Assembly: GCF_000241265.1 (NCBI RefSeq)
Contig: NZ_BAEE01000082.1
Coordinates: 33,146 to 97,145, forward strand
Direction: 5' to 3'
Length of the DNA stretch: 64,000 nucleotides
From: Gordonia araii NBRC 100433
GTDB lineage: Bacteria; Actinomycetota; Actinomycetes; Mycobacteriales; Mycobacteriaceae
The notes beneath the pieces were generated by a model that was given only the letters and a program-made list of their open reading frames with translations, searched no databases and was not told where the DNA came from. Position numbers and translations under genes: made by a program. This document shows, piece by piece, positions 8,953-19,599 of this stretch. Positions within the stretch are counted from its first letter, which is position 1, and each line of letters begins with the position of its first letter.

Positions 8953-10161
8953 GTGCCAGCCCGACCGAGGATCACCGACGCGCAGCGCCGCGCCCGGCAG
9001 TGGCACCGGCAGCTGCTCGGCCGACACGAGTCGCCGCCGACCGTCGCGGACGTCGCCGACCGACTCGTCGCGCTGCACGCCACCACCGCGTCGACGGTCT
9101 ATCTCTCGACGTGGGCGCGAACCCCGGCGCTGAAGATCGCCGATGTCGACGCCGCGCTCTACGCCGAGCGCAGCGTCGTGAAACACCTCGGCATGCGACG
9201 AACGCTGTTCGTGACGTCGCATCCCGTGCTCGACGAAGTGCTGGGCGCGGTGAGCGAACGCGTCGCGGCGTCGGAGCGGACCAATATGCTGCGCGACTTG
9301 CGGCGCAGTCCGGACGTCGACGATCCGGTGGCGTGGATCGACGAGGCGTGTGCCGCGGCCCTGGCGCAGTTGGCGAACGGGGAACCGCAGTCCACGGCAC
9401 AGTTGCGCGATGCCGTGCCGATCCTCGGGCAGCGGATCGTCGTGTCCCCGGAGAAGTCGTGGGGCGGCCCGGTCGCCATGGCGCCTCGTGTCATGAACTA
9501 TCTCTCGGCATCCGGTCGCGTCGTCCGCGGTCCCGACGACGCGGCCTGGTACAGCTCGCGGATCACCTGGCTGCCGATGGACCGATGGCTCGGGCGGAGC
9601 CCGCGCGAGCTGTCGGTCGACGACGGGCACGCCGGGCTGATCCGACGCTGGTTGCGGGTGTTCGGTCCCGGCACCGAGACCGACATCGTGTGGTGGCTCG
9701 GGTCGACCAAATCGGCCGTGCGACGCGCCCTGGCGGCGATCGACGCCGTCGAGGTCGACCTCGACGACGGTCAGGTCGGCTACGTGCTGCCCGATGACGT
9801 CGACACGAACGACCCGGATCCCGACGACGACGCGGTCGCGCTGCTGCCGGAACTGGACCCGACGACGATGGGCCACAAGCAGCGCGGGTTCTACCTCGGC
9901 GAGCTGGAGAAGCAACTGTTCGACAGCAACGGCAACGGCGGTACGACGGCCTGGTGGCGGGGGCGCGTCGTCGGCGGCTGGTACCCGCACGAGAACGGCG
10001 TGGAACTCGCCCTGTGCGAGGACGTTCCGGCGCGGGTCGAGCGCGAGCTGCGCGCCCGCGGCGAGGAGCTGGTGGCCTGGTGCGCACCGTCGCCGGTGCC
10101 GCGCGGAATCTACCTCGGCCCGATCCAGAAGCGGGGCGTCGCATCGGGCCGAGCGGGCTGA
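8953..10161 (+). CDS. Winged-helix DNA-binding domain protein (AlkZ/YcaQ superfamily)
   Basis: A 402-aa protein of the HTH_42 group: RARQWHRQLLGRH near the start, ADVADRLVALHATTASTVYLSTWAR, MRRTLFVTS, then the tandem winged-helix part with WLPMDRWLG and the C-terminal GGWYPHENGVELAL. Bacterial relatives include the AlkZ DNA glycosylases that unhook interstrand crosslinks, but many actinobacterial members are uncharacterised, so glycosylase activity is not claimed. The start is a GTG at 8953. It sits just upstream of the PhoP box and phoP, on the same strand. Confidence 0.82.
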   Translation: MPARPRITDAQRRARQWHRQLLGRHESPPTVADVADRLVALHATTASTVYLSTWARTPALKIADVDAALYAERSVVKHLGMRRTLFVTSHPVLDEVLGAVSERVAASERTNMLRDLRRSPDVDDPVAWIDEACAAALAQLANGEPQSTAQLRDAVPILGQRIVVSPEKSWGGPVAMAPRVMNYLSASGRVVRGPDDAAWYSSRITWLPMDRWLGRSPRELSVDDGHAGLIRRWLRVFGPGTETDIVWWLGSTKSAVRRALAAIDAVEVDLDDGQVGYVLPDDVDTNDPDPDDDAVALLPELDPTTMGHKQRGFYLGELEKQLFDSNGNGGTTAWWRGRVVGGWYPHENGVELALCEDVPARVERELRARGEELVAWCAPSPVPRGIYLGPIQKRGVASGRAG

Positions 10162-10169
10162 CAGGTTTC

Positions 10170-10187
10170 TCACAGCTTATTCGCAGG
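10170..10187 (+). promoter_or_regulatory. PhoP-binding direct repeat upstream of phoP
   Basis: TCACAGC, then TTAT, then TCGCAGG: two 7-bp direct half-sites separated by 4 bp, matching the mycobacterial PhoP box (TCACAGC-N4-TCACAGC) with two mismatches in the second half. It lies 33 bp upstream of the phoP start, consistent with autoregulation. Confidence 0.7.
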
Positions 10188-10220
10188 CGAGGGTTGCCGG
10201 GGCGGTTCACACTGGGACCC

Positions 10221-10922
10221 ATGAATGCTGCGAAGGATGCCCGGGTGCTGGTCGTCGACGACGAGGAGAACATCCGCGAACTGCTCAGCGTCTCGCTCAA
10301 ATTCCAGGGGTACGACGTGCAGACCGCGGCGAACGGGCCCGAGGCGCTCGACCTGTGCCGCACGAACCGTCCCGACTTGCTCGTGCTCGACGTCATGATG
10401 CCGGGCATGGACGGGTTCGGGTTGCTCAAGCGGTTGCGCGACGACGGTATCGAGGCACCCGCGCTGTTCCTCTCGGCCCGCGACTCGGTGGCCGACAAGG
10501 TGAACGGACTGACCATCGGCGGCGACGACTACGTCACCAAGCCGTTCAGCCTGGAGGAGGTGGTGGCGCGCCTGGAGGTAATGCTGCGGCGCTCCGGTTT
10601 CGTCGACCCCGCCGAGCGGTCGACGCGCATCGTCTTCTCCGACATCGAACTCGACGACGAGACGCACGAGGTCTGGAAGAACGGTGAACTGGTCGCGCTG
10701 TCGCCGACCGAGTTCACGCTCCTGCGGTACTTCATGGTGAACGCGGGCACCGTGCTGTCCAAGCCGCGCATCCTCGACCACGTCTGGAACTACGATTTCG
10801 GCGGCGACGTCAACGTGGTCGAGTCCTACGTCTCCTACCTGCGCCGCAAGGTCGACACCGGCGAGAAGCGGCTCATCCACACGTTGCGCGGCGTCGGGTA
10901 CGTCATGCGCGAGCCCCGCTGA
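10221..10922 (+). CDS. phoP: Two-component response regulator PhoP
   Basis: OmpR-family regulator, 233 aa. The receiver domain has the acidic pair near residues 13-14, phospho-acceptor Asp57 in LLVLDVMMPGMDG and Lys107 in DDYVTKPFS. The C-terminal winged helix carries SPTEFTLLRYF and GDVNVVESYVSYLRRK. Agreement with mycobacterial PhoP runs almost end to end, beyond what generic OmpR regulators share. In mycobacteria PhoP controls envelope lipids and type VII secretion genes. The ATG at 10221 follows GGGACCC; the longer open frame upstream belongs to no domain. phoR follows after 8 bp. Confidence 0.93.
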   Translation: MNAAKDARVLVVDDEENIRELLSVSLKFQGYDVQTAANGPEALDLCRTNRPDLLVLDVMMPGMDGFGLLKRLRDDGIEAPALFLSARDSVADKVNGLTIGGDDYVTKPFSLEEVVARLEVMLRRSGFVDPAERSTRIVFSDIELDDETHEVWKNGELVALSPTEFTLLRYFMVNAGTVLSKPRILDHVWNYDFGGDVNVVESYVSYLRRKVDTGEKRLIHTLRGVGYVMREPR

Positions 10923-10930
10923 GGCGCGCC

Positions 10931-12358
10931 GTGTCCCGCCTTCCGCTCCGCGTCTCGCTGGTGGCCCTGACGATGCTGCTCGTCATCGCGGGCCTGACGG
11001 TGTCGGGTTTCCTGGTGAGCCGCGCCATGAGCGACGACCTCTACCGCCGCGTCGATTCCCAGCTGACGCAGGCCGTCGAAACCTGGGCCCGGCCGCGCGA
11101 CCCCAACGTCGGCAACCAGCGGGGGCCGGCGAACGCCCGGCGCCCACCGTCGCAGTACTACGTGCGCATCGCGCTGGGCGACGGCGTGATGGTGCGCAAC
11201 AACGACTCCGGCTATGAGCCGGACGTCTCGATGGTCGAGGACAACGCCGCCGAGCGCTTCGGCCCGGTCACCGTTCCCTCGGTGGAGCCGGGCGGACCGG
11301 ATTGGCGAGTCGTCAAGTCCAGCAACCCCGACGGCGAATCCATCGTGGCGATGCCGCTGACGATGCTCGACACCACCCTGTCGAGGCTGGTCCGTCTCCA
11401 GATGCTCGTCGGCGCGATCGTCGTGCTTATTCTCGGTGTGCTGGGTTACCTGCTGGTGCGGACCAGTCTCCGGCCGCTGCGCCGCGTCGAGGAGACGGCG
11501 CAGGCGATCGCCGACGGCGACCTGCACGAGCGCATCCCGGAATCACCATCGAACACCGAGGTCGGGAGTCTGTCGAACTCGCTCAACCAGATGCTCGCGC
11601 AGATCCAGCACGCCTTCGCCGCGACCGAAGCCTCCGAACGGCAGGCGCGTGCGTCGGAGGAAAAGATGCGGCGGTTCGTCGCCGACGCCGGCCACGAACT
11701 GCGCACCCCGCTGACGTCGATCAAGGGTTTCGCCGAGCTGTACCAGCAGGGCGCGGTGACCGACGCCGACGACGCTTTCCGACGGGTCAACGACGAGGCG
11801 ACGCGGATGAGCCTGCTCGTCTCGGATCTGCTGATGCTCGCGCATCTGGATGCGGCGCGGCCCGTCGAGAAGGCGACGGTGAAGGTCGGCGACCTGGTGG
11901 CCGAGGCGGTTCTCTCCGCACAGGCCGCGGCACCCGACCGGGTCATCGACGTCGAAGTCCCCGAGGTGTCGCCCGTCGTCCTCGGCGATCACCCGCGCCT
12001 GATGCAGGTGGTGCGCAACCTGATCAACAACGCGGTCGCCCACACCCCGCCGTCGGCGACGGTGACGGTGACGGTCGCGCAGACGGCCGGAAAGGTGCGC
12101 ATCGAGGTGCGCGACACCGGGCAGGGGCTGACCGCCGACGAGGCGGCGCAGGTGTTCGACCGGTTCTACCGCGGCGACACGTCACGGCACCGCGGCTCGT
12201 CGGGCGGCGGCAACGGACTCGGGCTGTCGATCGTGTCGGCGCTGGTCGCCGCGCACGGCGGCGAGGTCGGCGTCGAGTCGGAACCCGGGCAGGGCGCGAC
12301 CTTCTGGGTCGAGCTACCCGCCATCGACGCGCAAGTTCACCAGTCGCTCTCGTCGTAG
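10931..12358 (+). CDS. phoR: Sensor histidine kinase PhoR
   Basis: 475-aa membrane kinase: TM1 about residues 8-30, a periplasmic sensor loop, TM2 about 158-178, HAMP, phospho-acceptor His255 in DAGHELRTPLTSIKGF, and a GHKL ATPase domain with N-box NLINNAVAHTP, DTGQGL and GNGLGLSIV. It follows phoP after 8 bp and starts with GTG, so the two form one operon. Its 3' end overlaps the convergent alcohol dehydrogenase gene by 22 bp. Confidence 0.92.
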   Translation: MSRLPLRVSLVALTMLLVIAGLTVSGFLVSRAMSDDLYRRVDSQLTQAVETWARPRDPNVGNQRGPANARRPPSQYYVRIALGDGVMVRNNDSGYEPDVSMVEDNAAERFGPVTVPSVEPGGPDWRVVKSSNPDGESIVAMPLTMLDTTLSRLVRLQMLVGAIVVLILGVLGYLLVRTSLRPLRRVEETAQAIADGDLHERIPESPSNTEVGSLSNSLNQMLAQIQHAFAATEASERQARASEEKMRRFVADAGHELRTPLTSIKGFAELYQQGAVTDADDAFRRVNDEATRMSLLVSDLLMLAHLDAARPVEKATVKVGDLVAEAVLSAQAAAPDRVIDVEVPEVSPVVLGDHPRLMQVVRNLINNAVAHTPPSATVTVTVAQTAGKVRIEVRDTGQGLTADEAAQVFDRFYRGDTSRHRGSSGGGNGLGLSIVSALVAAHGGEVGVESEPGQGATFWVELPAIDAQVHQSLSS

Positions 12359-13461
12359 ACGACCATGCCGCGGATGTTGTTGCCCTCCAGCATGTCGTCG
12401 TAGGCCTTGTTGATGTCTTCGAGACGGTAGGTCTGGGTCACCAGATCGGCCAGGTTCAGCATCCCCGCGCGGTACTCGTTGAGGAGTTTGGGCACCTGGG
12501 TGCGCGGCCCGGCGCCCCCGAAGATCGCGCCCTGCACCTTCTTCTGCATCAGCGTGAGGTCGAAGAGGTTCAGCTTGACGTCCATCGCCTGGAAGTCGCC
12601 CATGCCGACGACGACGGTCTGCCCGCCCTTCGCGACCATGGCCATCGCCTGGGCGACGTGCTCGCCCTTGATCTCGCCGACGGTGAGGATGACGGTGTTC
12701 GCCATCTGACCCCAGGTCATCTCGCCGACGGCGGGGAGGGCCGCTTCCATGCTCTCGAACGTGTGCGTCGCGCCGAGCTTCTCGGCCATGTCCCGTTTGA
12801 ACTTCACCGGGTCGACGGCCACCACGTGCCGCGCGCCGGCCGCCTTCGCGCCCTGCACGGAGTTGATGCCGACGCCGCCGATGCCGACGATGACCACGGT
12901 GTCCCCGGGTCGGGTGCCGCCGATCTCGGTGGCCGAACCCCAGCCGGTAGCGACCCCGCAGCCCAGGAGCGCGGCCTCTTTGAGTGGGATGTCGTCCTCG
13001 ATCTTCACCAGCGATGCCTGGTTGACCGTGATGTAGGGCGAGAAAGTGCCGAGCAGACACATCTGGGTCAGCCCCTCGCCGTTGAGGGTGACGCGGTGAG
13101 TCTTGTCCGAGATCGATAGCCCGGTCAGCAGTCCGGCGCCCTCGTCGCAGATGTTCTGCGCGCCCCGGGAACACGGCCCGCACACGCCGCAGGCGGGGAT
13201 GAAGGCGGTGACCACGTGGTCGCCCTCCTGGAAGCGGGTGACACCGGCACCGACCTTGACGACGGTGCCCGCGCCCTCGTGGCCGCCGACGACGGGCATC
13301 GGTGCCGGGCTCTGACCCGTCCTCAGGTGGTGGTCGGAGTGGCAGAGACCGGAACTGACGAGTTTCACCTGCACCTCGCCGTCCACCGGGTCGCCCAGCT
13401 CGACTTCTTCGATCTTCCATTCTTCGTTGACGCCGTGGAGTACCGCTGCTTTCGTCTTCAT
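12337..13461 (-). CDS. NDMA-dependent-type zinc alcohol dehydrogenase
   Basis: Class III-like medium-chain dehydrogenase (374 aa) of the group with tightly bound NAD cofactor found in actinomycetes. Visible are the catalytic zinc segment GLCHSDHH with GGHEGAG, the structural-zinc cluster CGVCGPCSRGAQNIC, and the nucleotide-binding GIGGVGINS. Such enzymes oxidise alcohols or thiol-adducted formaldehyde; the substrate is not predictable here. The start is set at MKTKAAVLHG (13461), as in the family, rather than 33 bp upstream. It ends inside the 3' end of phoR (22-bp convergent overlap). Confidence 0.9.
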   Translation of the reverse strand: MKTKAAVLHGVNEEWKIEEVELGDPVDGEVQVKLVSSGLCHSDHHLRTGQSPAPMPVVGGHEGAGTVVKVGAGVTRFQEGDHVVTAFIPACGVCGPCSRGAQNICDEGAGLLTGLSISDKTHRVTLNGEGLTQMCLLGTFSPYITVNQASLVKIEDDIPLKEAALLGCGVATGWGSATEIGGTRPGDTVVIVGIGGVGINSVQGAKAAGARHVVAVDPVKFKRDMAEKLGATHTFESMEAALPAVGEMTWGQMANTVILTVGEIKGEHVAQAMAMVAKGGQTVVVGMGDFQAMDVKLNLFDLTLMQKKVQGAIFGGAGPRTQVPKLLNEYRAGMLNLADLVTQTYRLEDINKAYDDMLEGNNIRGMVVYDESDW

Positions 13462-13579
13462 AGCCGTAGTGTGCTCCGGCGCGTGGCGACTCATGGCCGG
13501 TTCGGCATAAGTCGTGCAAGGTTGCCCTTACCCGGTGCGGTGATTGACATCGCGGGCGTTGTCGGTTGGCATGGGGGCC

Positions 13580-14008
13580 ATGCCTTCAGTCTTCTCGATG
13601 ATCATCAACGGTGACCTGCCCGGCCGGTTCGTGTGGCGCGACGAGCGCGCCGTGGTCTTCCTGACCATCAACCCGGTGACCACCGGGCACGTGCTCGTCG
13701 TACCCGTCGACGAGGTCGACCATTGGGAGTCGGTCGAGGCCGGATTGTTCGATCACCTCACCGATGTCGCGCGCACGCTGGGGCAGGCGGTGAAGCAGGG
13801 TTTCGACGCTCCGCGCGCCGGTCTGATCATCGCGGGGATGGAAGTGCCGCACCTGCACCTGCACGTCTTCCCGGCGTGGAAGCTCGAAGACTTCTCGTTC
13901 GCCGCGGCGGACCCGGACCCCGATCCCGCCGACCTCGACCGGGCCGCCGAGACGATCCGGCAGACCCTGCGCGAGATGGGGCACGGCGAGTTCGTCCCCG
14001 ACGCCTGA
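13580..14008 (+). CDS. HIT-family nucleotide hydrolase/transferase
   Basis: 142-aa histidine-triad protein with the active-site triad H91-L-H93-L-H95 in EVPHLHLHVFP, preceded by the family strand TTGHVLVVPVDEVDHW. HIT proteins hydrolyse nucleoside phosphoramidates or dinucleotides. The ATG at 13580 (MPSVFSMIING) follows GGGGG; another ATG at 13571 is in frame. It is transcribed divergently from the alcohol dehydrogenase. Its 3' end is followed directly by a palindromic repeat. Confidence 0.92.
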   Translation: MPSVFSMIINGDLPGRFVWRDERAVVFLTINPVTTGHVLVVPVDEVDHWESVEAGLFDHLTDVARTLGQAVKQGFDAPRAGLIIAGMEVPHLHLHVFPAWKLEDFSFAAADPDPDPADLDRAAETIRQTLREMGHGEFVPDA

Positions 14009-14012
14009 GTTC

Positions 14013-14090
14013 GCCGACAATTTTGTCGTCTCAGCGAGGGCTCGTGGACATAGTGACCACCAGGTGCCGGAGCGACGACAAAGTTGTGCG
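14013..14090. repeat. Palindromic repeat, copy 1 (between convergent genes)
   Basis: Inverted arms ACAATTTTGTCGTC (14017-14030) and GACGACAAAGTTGT (14074-14087) enclose an interior containing CGTGGACATAGTGACC. The same arms and the same interior core recur at 14935-15018 on the far side of the DUF559 gene. It could also act as a two-way terminator for the converging HIT and DUF559 genes, but an unpaired loop sequence shared between copies points to a dispersed repeat element. Confidence 0.75.
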
Positions 14091-14095
14091 GGTCG

Positions 14096-14902
14096 CTATC
14101 GGATCCGATGTCGGCGGGGACGGGTGACGGCCCGGATGTCGGCGAGTACGGCCGGCCAGTCGTAGAGGATGTCGTCGTAGGTGAGGCGCATCGTCAGCCA
14201 ACCGTTGACCAGGGCGGTCCGGTCGCGCCGCCGGTCGTTGCGATAGTTCCGCAAGCTCGTGTGGTGCAGCTTGCTGTCGCACTCGATCAGTAGCCGTCCG
14301 ATGCGCAGGTCGACTCGGCCCACCCCGCGGATCTGTGGCTGCACGACGACGTCGTAGTGGAGTGACCGCAGACGCACACGCGCGATGGACTCCGTGCCCG
14401 ATTGTGCGCGTCCGTCGCATCGGTCGAGCAGACGCCGGTTGGGTGGGCTGACCGTTTCGCCCAGAATCGCCCGCAGCTCGTCGACCGACTTTCCGCGCTG
14501 GTTGAGATACGAGTCGGCGGCGGCGATCCAGTCCTCGTCCGACATGCAGCGTGTGGCGCAGGCGAGGGCGAGTTCGGCCGAGTCGACGGCGGTGTCAACC
14601 GGGTACGGCCCGCCCGCGGGATGGCAGAAGTCGTGCCGCTGCAGGTGCTTCGACCCCCGCACGTGCAGCGAGCCGTATCCGGGGGCGACCCAGAGGCCGT
14701 GGTGGTCGAGCGCGCTCACGCAACTCATCGCTCCGCCTCGAATCACCGCCTCCACGACGTCGGTCCGGGCGCCGTCGTTCGCGTACCAGCCATGCCGCAG
14801 CCGACGCAGGTCGCCGTGCTGGACAGCGAGCCGGATCGAGCGATTGGTCTCGCCGGATCGAAGCAGTTGTTTGCGGGTGTAGACGCCGGTGTCCATGCCC
14901 AC
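14096..14902 (-). CDS. AbiEi-like winged helix / DUF559 nuclease-fold protein
   Basis: 268-aa protein. The N-terminus (GVYTRKQLLRSGETNRSIRLAV...GDLRRLRHGWYA) matches the winged-helix region seen in AbiEi-type antitoxin-domain proteins. The C-terminus (VGRVDLRIGRLLIECDS, HH, YRNDRRRDRTALVNGW) has the D...E-x-D...H...R pattern of the DUF559/Vsr-like PD-(D/E)xK nuclease fold. Such genes are multicopy in Gordonia-like genomes and their role is unknown. No toxin partner is adjacent. The gene is bracketed by two copies of one palindromic repeat, whose arms end within 10 bp of the stop on one side and about 35 bp from the start on the other. Confidence 0.72.
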   Translation of the reverse strand: MGMDTGVYTRKQLLRSGETNRSIRLAVQHGDLRRLRHGWYANDGARTDVVEAVIRGGAMSCVSALDHHGLWVAPGYGSLHVRGSKHLQRHDFCHPAGGPYPVDTAVDSAELALACATRCMSDEDWIAAADSYLNQRGKSVDELRAILGETVSPPNRRLLDRCDGRAQSGTESIARVRLRSLHYDVVVQPQIRGVGRVDLRIGRLLIECDSKLHHTSLRNYRNDRRRDRTALVNGWLTMRLTYDDILYDWPAVLADIRAVTRPRRHRIR

Positions 14903-14934
14903 TTAGACGCACGGGCGCCGCGGGCGGATCCCTG

Positions 14935-15017
14935 GCGACCAATTTCGTCGTCCCAGCGGCGGCGCGTGGACATAGTGACCGCGCCGCCGTCCTCCGACGA
15001 CGAAATTGTTCGGCGAC

Positions 15018-15018
<1 letters not shown>
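14935..15018. repeat. Palindromic repeat, copy 2
   Basis: Arms AATTTCGTCGTC (14941-14952) and GACGACGAAATT (14996-15007) are perfect 12-bp inverted repeats. An inner stem GGCGGCGC/GCGCCGCC surrounds the core CGTGGACATAGTGACC shared with copy 1 in the same orientation. It lies between the end of recQ and the start of the DUF559 gene, so it could also terminate recQ transcription. Confidence 0.75.
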
Positions 15019-17120
<2,102 letters not shown>

Positions 17121-17206
17121 GGCGTCGACCCTAGCGAGGTCTCCCGACACATCGTCGGCGACGCGGGATGGGCAGTCCGCAACCCGGCCCAGTAAGGTCA
17201 GCAGAC

Positions 17207-18460
17207 GTGCGCGTACTCGTCATCGGCTCGGGCGGCCGTGAACACGCCCTGCTCCTCGGACTTGCGGCCGATCCGTCGGTCACCGAACTCTTCGCCGCAC
17301 CGGGCAACGCCGGGACGGAGGCCATCGCGGCCAGCCACCCGGTCGACATCGCCTCCGGCGAGGCGGTCGCCGCGCTGGCGCGCAAGCTCGACGTCGACCT
17401 GGTCGTCATCGGACCCGAGGTGCCCCTGGTGCTCGGTGTCGCCGATGCCCTGCGCGACGCCGGGATCGCCACCTTCGGTCCAGGCGCCGCGGCCGCGCAG
17501 ATCGAAGGTTCCAAGGCGTTCGCCAAGGAGGTGATGGCCGCCGCGGGCGTGCGCACCGCACACGCCGAGGTCGTCGACAACCCGGCCAATCTCGATGCGG
17601 CGCTCGACCGTTTCGGACCGACCTGGGTCGTCAAGGACGACGGTCTCGCCGCCGGCAAGGGCGTCGTCGTCACCACCGACCGGGCCAAAGCGCGCGACCA
17701 CGCAGCCGAATGCCTGGAATCGGGCCACCCGGTCCTCCTCGAGTCCTTCCTCGACGGGCCGGAGGTGTCGTTGTTCTGCCTGGTCGACGGGGAGACGGTG
17801 GTGCCGCTCATTCCCGCGCAGGACCACAAGCGCGTCGGCAACGGCGACACCGGACCCAACACGGGAGGCATGGGTGCGTACACGCCGTTGCCGTGGCTGC
17901 CCGACGAGACCGTTGCGCAGATCGTCGAGGAAATCGTGAAGCCGGTCGCGGCCGAACTGGTCGCGCGCGGTACCCCGTTCAACGGCCTGTTGTACGCCGG
18001 CCTGGCGATCGGCGCCGACGGTCCGGCCGTCGTCGAGTTCAACGCCCGATTCGGCGACCCGGAGACGCAGGCGGTGCTAGCGCTGCTGAAGTCGCCGCTG
18101 GGGCAGGCGCTCTACGCCACGGCGACGGGCGCCCTCGCCGATCTGCCGCCGCTCGAATGGGACGAGGGCGCGGCCGTCACCGTCGTGCTCGCCGCGGAGA
18201 ACTATCCCGCACGTCCGCGCACCGGCGATGTCATCACCGGTTCGGAGGGGGAGGGGATCCGGCACGCCGGAACCGCGCGCAACAGCGACGGGCAGGTCGT
18301 GTCCGCCGGCGGTCGCGTGCTCGCCGTCGTCGGGACGGGTCCCGACCTCGCCGCCGCGCGCGAACAGGCCTATTCGCGGCTCGCCGGCGTCAAGCTGCCC
18401 GGCGGGCATTACCGCGACGACATCGGCCAGGCGGCGCTGGAAGGCCGCATCACCGTGTGA
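17207..18460 (+). CDS. purD: Phosphoribosylamine-glycine ligase (GARS)
   Basis: Second step of purine synthesis: ATP-dependent joining of glycine to phosphoribosylamine. 417 aa with the N-terminal [18 protein letters not shown]-grasp strands [14 protein letters not shown], the signature [17 protein letters not shown], and metal-binding [13 protein letters not shown]. The GTG at 17207 gives the standard N-terminus, and AAGG stands 9-12 bp upstream. purB and purC lie 4-8 kb away on the same strand and purS-purQ about 16 kb away, so the pathway is clustered but interrupted. Confidence 0.96.
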   Translation: MRVLVIGSGGREHALLLGLAADPSVTELFAAPGNAGTEAIAASHPVDIASGEAVAALARKLDVDLVVIGPEVPLVLGVADALRDAGIATFGPGAAAAQIEGSKAFAKEVMAAAGVRTAHAEVVDNPANLDAALDRFGPTWVVKDDGLAAGKGVVVTTDRAKARDHAAECLESGHPVLLESFLDGPEVSLFCLVDGETVVPLIPAQDHKRVGNGDTGPNTGGMGAYTPLPWLPDETVAQIVEEIVKPVAAELVARGTPFNGLLYAGLAIGADGPAVVEFNARFGDPETQAVLALLKSPLGQALYATATGALADLPPLEWDEGAAVTVVLAAENYPARPRTGDVITGSEGEGIRHAGTARNSDGQVVSAGGRVLAVVGTGPDLAAAREQAYSRLAGVKLPGGHYRDDIGQAALEGRITV

Positions 18461-18469
18461 TGCCGCTGG

Positions 18470-19441
18470 TCAGCGGGTGAGGTTGCGCCCGAGGAACATC
18501 ACGTGGTCGGGGAGCACGCTGCGCCAGTAGCGATTGCCGTGGCCGCCAGCCGTTGCGGCGAAGGCGGCGGGCGGATGTAGATCCGCCGCCCACTGGCGGG
18601 TGTAGGTAAAGAACTGGTCGCTGGTGCCGATCGTGATCATCAGCGGGATCTTGGCGAAGGCCTTCTGCTGGCCGAACAGCGAATTCGCCTGGTAGTCCTC
18701 GAAGGAGTCGAAGGCACGCGGCGGGAAGTTGTGCGGGTCGGCCCAGAGCGCGGGTGAACTCACCGAGATCGCGGCGACCCGGGGCGCTCCGACGAGGGCG
18801 CCGAGACGCAGCGCCCCGTAGCCGCCCATCGACCAGCCGTGCAGGCCGATCCGTTCGGTGGACAGGTTGAGTTCGGGGTTGCTCGCGAGCATCGGCAAGA
18901 ACTCGTCGAGGACCATCGCGCCGGCGTCGGCCCCGGTGACGCGCCGGTGCCAATAGTTCTCGGCGCCGTCGACGGCGGCCAGCGCGAATGGCGGATTGCC
19001 CTCGTCGACGTAGGACTGCAGCACGTTCTGCATCTGCAGCTTCCGCCCGAAGATCGAGCGCTCGTTGGTATTGAGCGCGTGCAGCACGACGACGACGGGC
19101 AGCTTGCCGTTGACACCGTTCGGCCGTGCCACCGCCCACCGGGTCGGGCGGCCCAGCATCTTCGCGGACACGAAGCTGCCGGTGATGACCGGTGGACCGG
19201 GGACCGGCCGGGCGTCCTGGGTCTCCGACGGCAGCACGTCGTCGGCCTGGGCCTGTTCGTCGAGGTCCTGTTCGGCGGCGGCGGGTCTGGTCGCCTCGGA
19301 CGACGAGCAGGCGGTGATGCCGGCCAGCGCGGCGGCACTCAGGCCGGCGATCAGCGCGTTGCGCCGCGACAGGACGAAGGCGCCGGAGTCGTCGGGCGCG
19401 GGGGCGGCCGACGGTTCGGGGAGGGGGGAAGTCGCAGTCAT
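18470..19441 (-). CDS. Exported esterase lipoprotein (Esterase D/antigen-85 fold)
   Basis: 323 aa with a twin-arginine-like lipoprotein signal: SRRNALIAGLSAAALAGITAC, the last four residues being the lipobox. The catalytic domain has the nucleophile elbow GWSMGGYGALR, an acid region TIGTSDQFF and a late GGHGNRYW histidine. The family includes S-formylglutathione hydrolases and mycolyltransferases; mycolyltransferases are not normally lipoproteins, so an envelope esterase is the safer call. The ATG (MTATSPL) at 19441 is chosen over a longer frame lacking a signal-like start. It converges with purD, 9 bp between stops. Confidence 0.82.
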   Translation of the reverse strand: MTATSPLPEPSAAPAPDDSGAFVLSRRNALIAGLSAAALAGITACSSSEATRPAAAEQDLDEQAQADDVLPSETQDARPVPGPPVITGSFVSAKMLGRPTRWAVARPNGVNGKLPVVVVLHALNTNERSIFGRKLQMQNVLQSYVDEGNPPFALAAVDGAENYWHRRVTGADAGAMVLDEFLPMLASNPELNLSTERIGLHGWSMGGYGALRLGALVGAPRVAAISVSSPALWADPHNFPPRAFDSFEDYQANSLFGQQKAFAKIPLMITIGTSDQFFTYTRQWAADLHPPAAFAATAGGHGNRYWRSVLPDHVMFLGRNLTR

Positions 19442-19599
19442 ATCGAGATCAAAGAATACGCAGCCTTGCTGACAGCTAGATGAGCACGCGCCGCGCCGGT
19501 AAAGAAGTGACAGATGGTGATTGGCGTCGGGTCCCGCGATACCCGCGCCGTAAACTGTGAGCCAAGTCGCAAACATCTCGCCAGGAAGTCAGGTGCGCC

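Noticed and set aside
13520..13545. Iron-box-like sequence AAGGTTGCCCTTACC before the HIT gene
   Set aside because: It matches the IdeR/DtxR consensus poorly on one side, and neither neighbour is an iron gene.
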